Source: an uncultured Lachnospiraceae bacterium (GTDB lineage Bacteria > Bacillota > Clostridia > Lachnospirales > Lachnospiraceae). Taken from it: a stretch of 35,049 nt of DNA. Shown here piece by piece: positions 32,530 to 35,049 of the stretch (position 1 is the stretch's first letter; every line of letters starts with the position of its first letter). The position numbers and the translations under genes are program-made. The notes below the pieces were generated by a model. That model did not search any database. It was not told the origin of the DNA and was given only the letters and a program-made list of their open reading frames with translations. The stretch spans positions 1-35,049 of the forward strand of contig CAMFDJ010000028.1 of the NCBI GenBank assembly GCA_945949085.1, given 5' to 3'.

Positions 32530-33777
32530 TTAGAAGATACGTCTTACGGAAAGAACGTCTCTGTAATCTGCATTGGAAATCTTAATACCTGTTGCTGCTG
32601 TGGAAGCATGTACAATCTGTCCGCCTCCGATATAGATTCCAACATGACCTGAGTAGCATACGATATCACCCGGCTGTGCATTGGACAGACCGCCTACATC
32701 ATAACCACAGCTTCTCTGTGCACCTGATGAGTGTGGCAGGCTGATACCAAAGTTTGCATACACGCTCATGGTAAATCCGGAACAGTCTGTTCCGTTTGTC
32801 AGGCTGGATCCACCGTATACATATGGATTGCCGACAAACTGTAATGCAAAATTCGCTACATTAGAACCGGAACCGCTGCCTGCTGCCGCATAAGAACCTG
32901 AGGATGAAGATCCACCTTTCTTCTTTGCCGCTGCATTTGCAGCCTTACGTGCTGCCGCTTCCTTTGCGAGTCTGGCTTCTTCTTCTGCCTTAGACTCTGC
33001 CTTGACAAATTCTGTGTGAAGTTCTACATAATCTGCTGAGATAAAGCCCTCTCCTTCTTCAATGGGAACCTTAACCCAACCGTCGAGACCTTCTTCTTCC
33101 AGTACGGAAAGGTCATCTTCCAAACCAACCATTCCGAGACACTTTGAATCAACAGAAGGCTCCTCTCTGACATAGAGTGTTGTTGTTGTAACAGTTGCAA
33201 TTCTCTTTCTCACTTCCTTAGCGAGCTCGATTGCAGCCTCACCGGTCACAACATATTCTGCTTTTACATAACCTGTTACACTGCCTGATTTGATCTGATA
33301 CCAGCCGCCGTCTGCTTCAGAAACAAAAACACCGACTGATTTATCATATAACTTACCAAGAATCTCCGCATCTTCACTCGGTTCCTGTCTGACATTCACG
33401 TAATCATTACATTTCGCAATAACAAGATTTTTATATCCATCTTCTTCGCTCTGTTGTGTCAGAGCATCAGATGCACCGGTTCCTCCCATTGCATTTTCAC
33501 TGACGGTCTGTTCCATATCCGTCGCAATCACGTTTGTTGTATCCGCGTCCGCAACATCAGATGCATCTACAACAGCCATCACACCTGCAGTCAGCTTCAA
33601 TTCTGCCACCGGCTGTGAATCCGCCGTTGCAACTGTTACGCTGCCGCTCAAAGTTGCGGCCGCACCTGCTGACGGAAGTGCGTCTGAAATACCAAATGCC
33701 ATGACTGGCTGTATACCGGAAATAGTCATGACTGCTGTCAAAACAAATGCAGTCATCTTAACCTTACGATTACACAT
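32530..33777 (-). CDS. Secreted cell-wall hydrolase with two SH3 domains and NlpC/P60 endopeptidase domain
   Basis: A 415-residue exported protein. A signal peptide ends near VMAFG (about residue 28). An Ala/Thr/Asp-rich spacer follows to about 115. Two bacterial SH3 domains lie at about 116-178 and 192-255. A Lys/Ala/Glu helix and Gly/Ser linker (about 258-308) lead to the C-terminal NlpC/P60 domain. The catalytic Cys332 (TDCSGFTM), His378 (SGHVGIY) and His390 (VHAST) are all present. Such enzymes cut peptide stems of peptidoglycan. GGAGG precedes ATG 33777. Its promoter is flanked by a WalR-type box and tandem LacI-like motifs. Confidence 0.94.
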   Translation of the reverse strand: MCNRKVKMTAFVLTAVMTISGIQPVMAFGISDALPSAGAAATLSGSVTVATADSQPVAELKLTAGVMAVVDASDVADADTTNVIATDMEQTVSENAMGGTGASDALTQQSEEDGYKNLVIAKCNDYVNVRQEPSEDAEILGKLYDKSVGVFVSEADGGWYQIKSGSVTGYVKAEYVVTGEAAIELAKEVRKRIATVTTTTLYVREEPSVDSKCLGMVGLEDDLSVLEEEGLDGWVKVPIEEGEGFISADYVELHTEFVKAESKAEEEARLAKEAAARKAANAAAKKKGGSSSSGSYAAAGSGSGSNVANFALQFVGNPYVYGGSSLTNGTDCSGFTMSVYANFGISLPHSSGAQRSCGYDVGGLSNAQPGDIVCYSGHVGIYIGGGQIVHASTAATGIKISNADYRDVLSVRRIF

Positions 33778-33812
33778 AATTCCTCCAAAATTGTTGTGGA
33801 TTCTTTAAATTT

Positions 33813-33829
33813 GTTACAAATTTGTTACA
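33813..33829 (-). promoter_or_regulatory. WalR (YycF) binding box
   Basis: On the minus strand TGTAAC-N5-TGTAAC (33829-33813) fits the WalR consensus TGTWAH-N5-TGTWAH exactly. It lies just downstream of the -10 of a wall-hydrolase gene, a typical WalRK target class, at about +5 to +20, where binding would be expected to repress. Confidence 0.65.
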
Positions 33830-33839
33830 TCTGTAATAA

Positions 33840-33868
33840 AATATAACATCCCAACTTCTTTTTGTCAA
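33840..33868 (-). promoter_or_regulatory. Sigma-A promoter of the NlpC/P60 gene
   Basis: On the minus strand consensus TTGACA (33868-33863), 17 bp, TATATT (33845-33840). The transcription start lies near 33833. Confidence 0.8.
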
Positions 33869-33884
33869 CCGTTTCCGGAAATTT

Positions 33885-33912
33885 ACTTAATCGTTTTCTG
33901 AATCGTTTTCTG
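33885..33912. promoter_or_regulatory. Tandem LacI-type operator copies upstream of the NlpC/P60 promoter
   Basis: AATCGTTTTCTG occurs twice with no gap (33889-33900 and 33901-33912). The first copy, with its ACTTAATCG lead-in, matches the sites at 1500 and 1964. A degenerate third half, ACCGTTTCC, lies at 33869-33877 next to the -35. The sites centre at about -60 and -75 of the NlpC/P60 gene. Confidence 0.5.
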
Positions 33913-33968
33913 CACCGCAAAAAATCCCAACTCATTTCTTTGACTGCACACTTGATATAGGAAAAACA

Positions 33969-34895
33969 TCACATCGCATTTTCCAGCAGATAGCGTTCCA
34001 CCGATGTCACGGCATTGGCTCCATCCGCTGCTGCTGTGATAATCTGCCGAAGCTGCTTGCTGCGGACATCCCCCGCCGCAAAGATTCCCGGTACAGAGGT
34101 CTCGCAATCCTCTCCTGCCACGATATATCCCTTTTCATCCATTGCGACAAGTCCTTTTATAAAGGAAGTATTCGGCAAGGTACCTACTGCAATAAATACA
34201 CCGTTCACTGCCAGCGTGCTCTCCTCTCCCGTTTTGCTGTCACAAAGCTGCAGGCCTTCCACCATTTCCTCTCCGCGAATTTCCTTTACCTGCGTATTCC
34301 AGAGAATTTCCACATTCGACAATCCAAAGACTGCCTCCTGCAAAATCTTAGCAGCCCGCAGACTCTCACGTCTGTGAACCAGATATACTTTCTGACAGGT
34401 TCTTGCAAGAAAAATGGCATCCTCCACGGCAACGTCACCGCCGCCCACCACAGCGACAGTCCTTCCCCTGAAAAATGCGCCGTCACAGGTGGCACAATAG
34501 GATACACCCATTCCCGTCAGCTGTTCCTCACCGGGCACGCCGAGTTTGGCATGATTGGCTCCCGTAGCAATGATGATTGCCTTTGTGATATAATTTGCAT
34601 CCCTTGTCACAACCAGTTTGCCATTCCCCTGATCAATGATTTTTTCCACTTCGCCTTCTGATACTGTCACCCCCAGATGTGCTGCATGTGCACTGAATTT
34701 TTCCGAAAGATCAAATCCATTCATCATAGGAAGTCCGGGATAATTATCCACTTCATAGGTTGTCAGGACTTGTCCGCCACTGATGCCTGTTTTTTCCATC
34801 AGGACTACCGACATACCTGCGCGTTTCGCATAGATTGCGGCCGCCATCCCAGCCGGTCCTGATCCGATAATAAAAAGATCGATCGTCTGATCCAT
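33969..34895 (-). CDS. trxB: Thioredoxin reductase
   Basis: A 308-residue low-molecular-weight thioredoxin reductase. It passes electrons from NADPH via FAD to thioredoxin. The FAD motif GSGPAG is at 11-16. The redox cysteines are Cys134 and Cys137 (SYCATCDGAFFRG). The NADPH-binding GGGDVAVEDA begins at about 152, and the C-terminal FAD motif is GIFAAGDVR. GAGGAG lies 7 nt before ATG 34895; a longer frame to 34973 has no ribosome binding site. No thioredoxin gene is adjacent. Confidence 0.95.
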   Translation of the reverse strand: MDQTIDLFIIGSGPAGMAAAIYAKRAGMSVVLMEKTGISGGQVLTTYEVDNYPGLPMMNGFDLSEKFSAHAAHLGVTVSEGEVEKIIDQGNGKLVVTRDANYITKAIIIATGANHAKLGVPGEEQLTGMGVSYCATCDGAFFRGRTVAVVGGGDVAVEDAIFLARTCQKVYLVHRRESLRAAKILQEAVFGLSNVEILWNTQVKEIRGEEMVEGLQLCDSKTGEESTLAVNGVFIAVGTLPNTSFIKGLVAMDEKGYIVAGEDCETSVPGIFAAGDVRSKQLRQIITAAADGANAVTSVERYLLENAM

Positions 34896-34934
34896 ATTGT
34901 TTCTCCTCTCCGGGTAAGCACTGCAATTGCAACT

Positions 34935-34967
34935 CGCCCTATCAAGCAGTGTATCACAGATAGGGCG
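34935..34967. promoter_or_regulatory. Inverted repeat around a possible trxB promoter
   Basis: CGCCCTATC (34935-34943) and GATAGGGCG (34959-34967) form a perfect 9-bp dyad. On the minus strand TTGAAT, 18 bp, TACACT (34953-34948, with a TGn extension) places the -10 inside the loop. It could be an operator, or a hairpin behind an upstream gene. Confidence 0.4.
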
Positions 34968-35049
34968 TGCCATTCAAGTAGACCTGTACGTTTGGATAGT
35001 GTAAATTTACCTTCGGATTTAATGGGATAGAGTTCACCCACGATGCGCT
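34954..35049 (-). CDS. Possible C-terminal end of an upstream gene (partial)
   Basis: An open frame enters from the right edge and stops at TGA 34956-34954 after 31 codons, ending NVQVYLNGTPYL. The length is too short to judge and no family is recognised. If real, trxB would follow it by 58 nt. Confidence 0.2.
   Translation of the reverse strand, partial: SASWVNSIPLNPKVNLHYPNVQVYLNGTPYL

Noticed and set aside
31240..34895. Chromosomal origin placed firmly at the DnaA boxes
   Set aside because: dnaA, dnaN and rpmH are absent, and genes on both sides run in the same direction, so only a DnaA-box cluster is claimed.

Overview
This window looks like chromosome from an anaerobic, Gram-positive member of the Clostridia, most likely a Lachnospiraceae-type gut or rumen butyrate producer. 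I infer this from a complete butyryl-CoA operon (thl-crt-hbd-bcd-etfB-etfA) together with ptb-buk, a GH94 cellobiose phosphorylase, strong AGGAGG-type ribosome binding sites, consensus sigma-A promoters and low-to-moderate GC. No species can be named from the sequence alone.

Layout. 1-4.6 kb is a cellobiose locus. A sugar-ABC-transporter binding lipoprotein (cut by the left edge) and a LacI-type regulator lie on the minus strand, and a divergent cellobiose phosphorylase lies on the plus strand. The regulator and phosphorylase promoters share an operator-like motif. 4.6-7.5 kb carries cardiolipin synthase, a MerR regulator with its own long-spacer promoter, and tRNA-Arg(ACG). 7.6-11.6 kb is prfB-secA; prfB lacks the usual programmed frameshift. 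11.7-13.9 kb is ptb-buk, the butyryl-phosphate route to butyrate and ATP. 14-18.6 kb holds a PurO-type IMP cyclohydrolase, a stand-alone AICAR formyltransferase and an LtaS-like membrane sulfatase-fold enzyme, all on the minus strand. 18.8-20.3 kb is a membrane-anchored lipase. 20.4-22.2 kb is a run of small minus-strand genes: a 26-residue membrane peptide, ybaK, and four small proteins. 22.2-24.5 kb is azlD, azlC and a cation diffusion facilitator behind a NiCo-type riboswitch. 24.7-31 kb is the butyryl-CoA operon. 31.2-34.9 kb carries long-form hpf, an SH3/NlpC-P60 wall hydrolase and trxB.

How it fits together. Cellobiose taken up by the transporter would be phosphorolysed to glucose and glucose-1-phosphate. 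Glycolytic acetyl-CoA is condensed and reduced to butyryl-CoA by Thl, Hbd, Crt and the Bcd-Etf complex, then converted to butyrate and ATP by Ptb and Buk.

The most interesting non-coding content is: a three-copy, about 95-nt structured repeat, each copy next to a different terminator (7.3, 31.1 and 32.2 kb); a cluster of hairpins beside the third copy; three perfect DnaA boxes at 32.05-32.12 kb; a WalR-type box plus tandem LacI-like operator copies at the wall-hydrolase promoter; the NiCo riboswitch; and a REP-like duplicated element at 24.55 kb.
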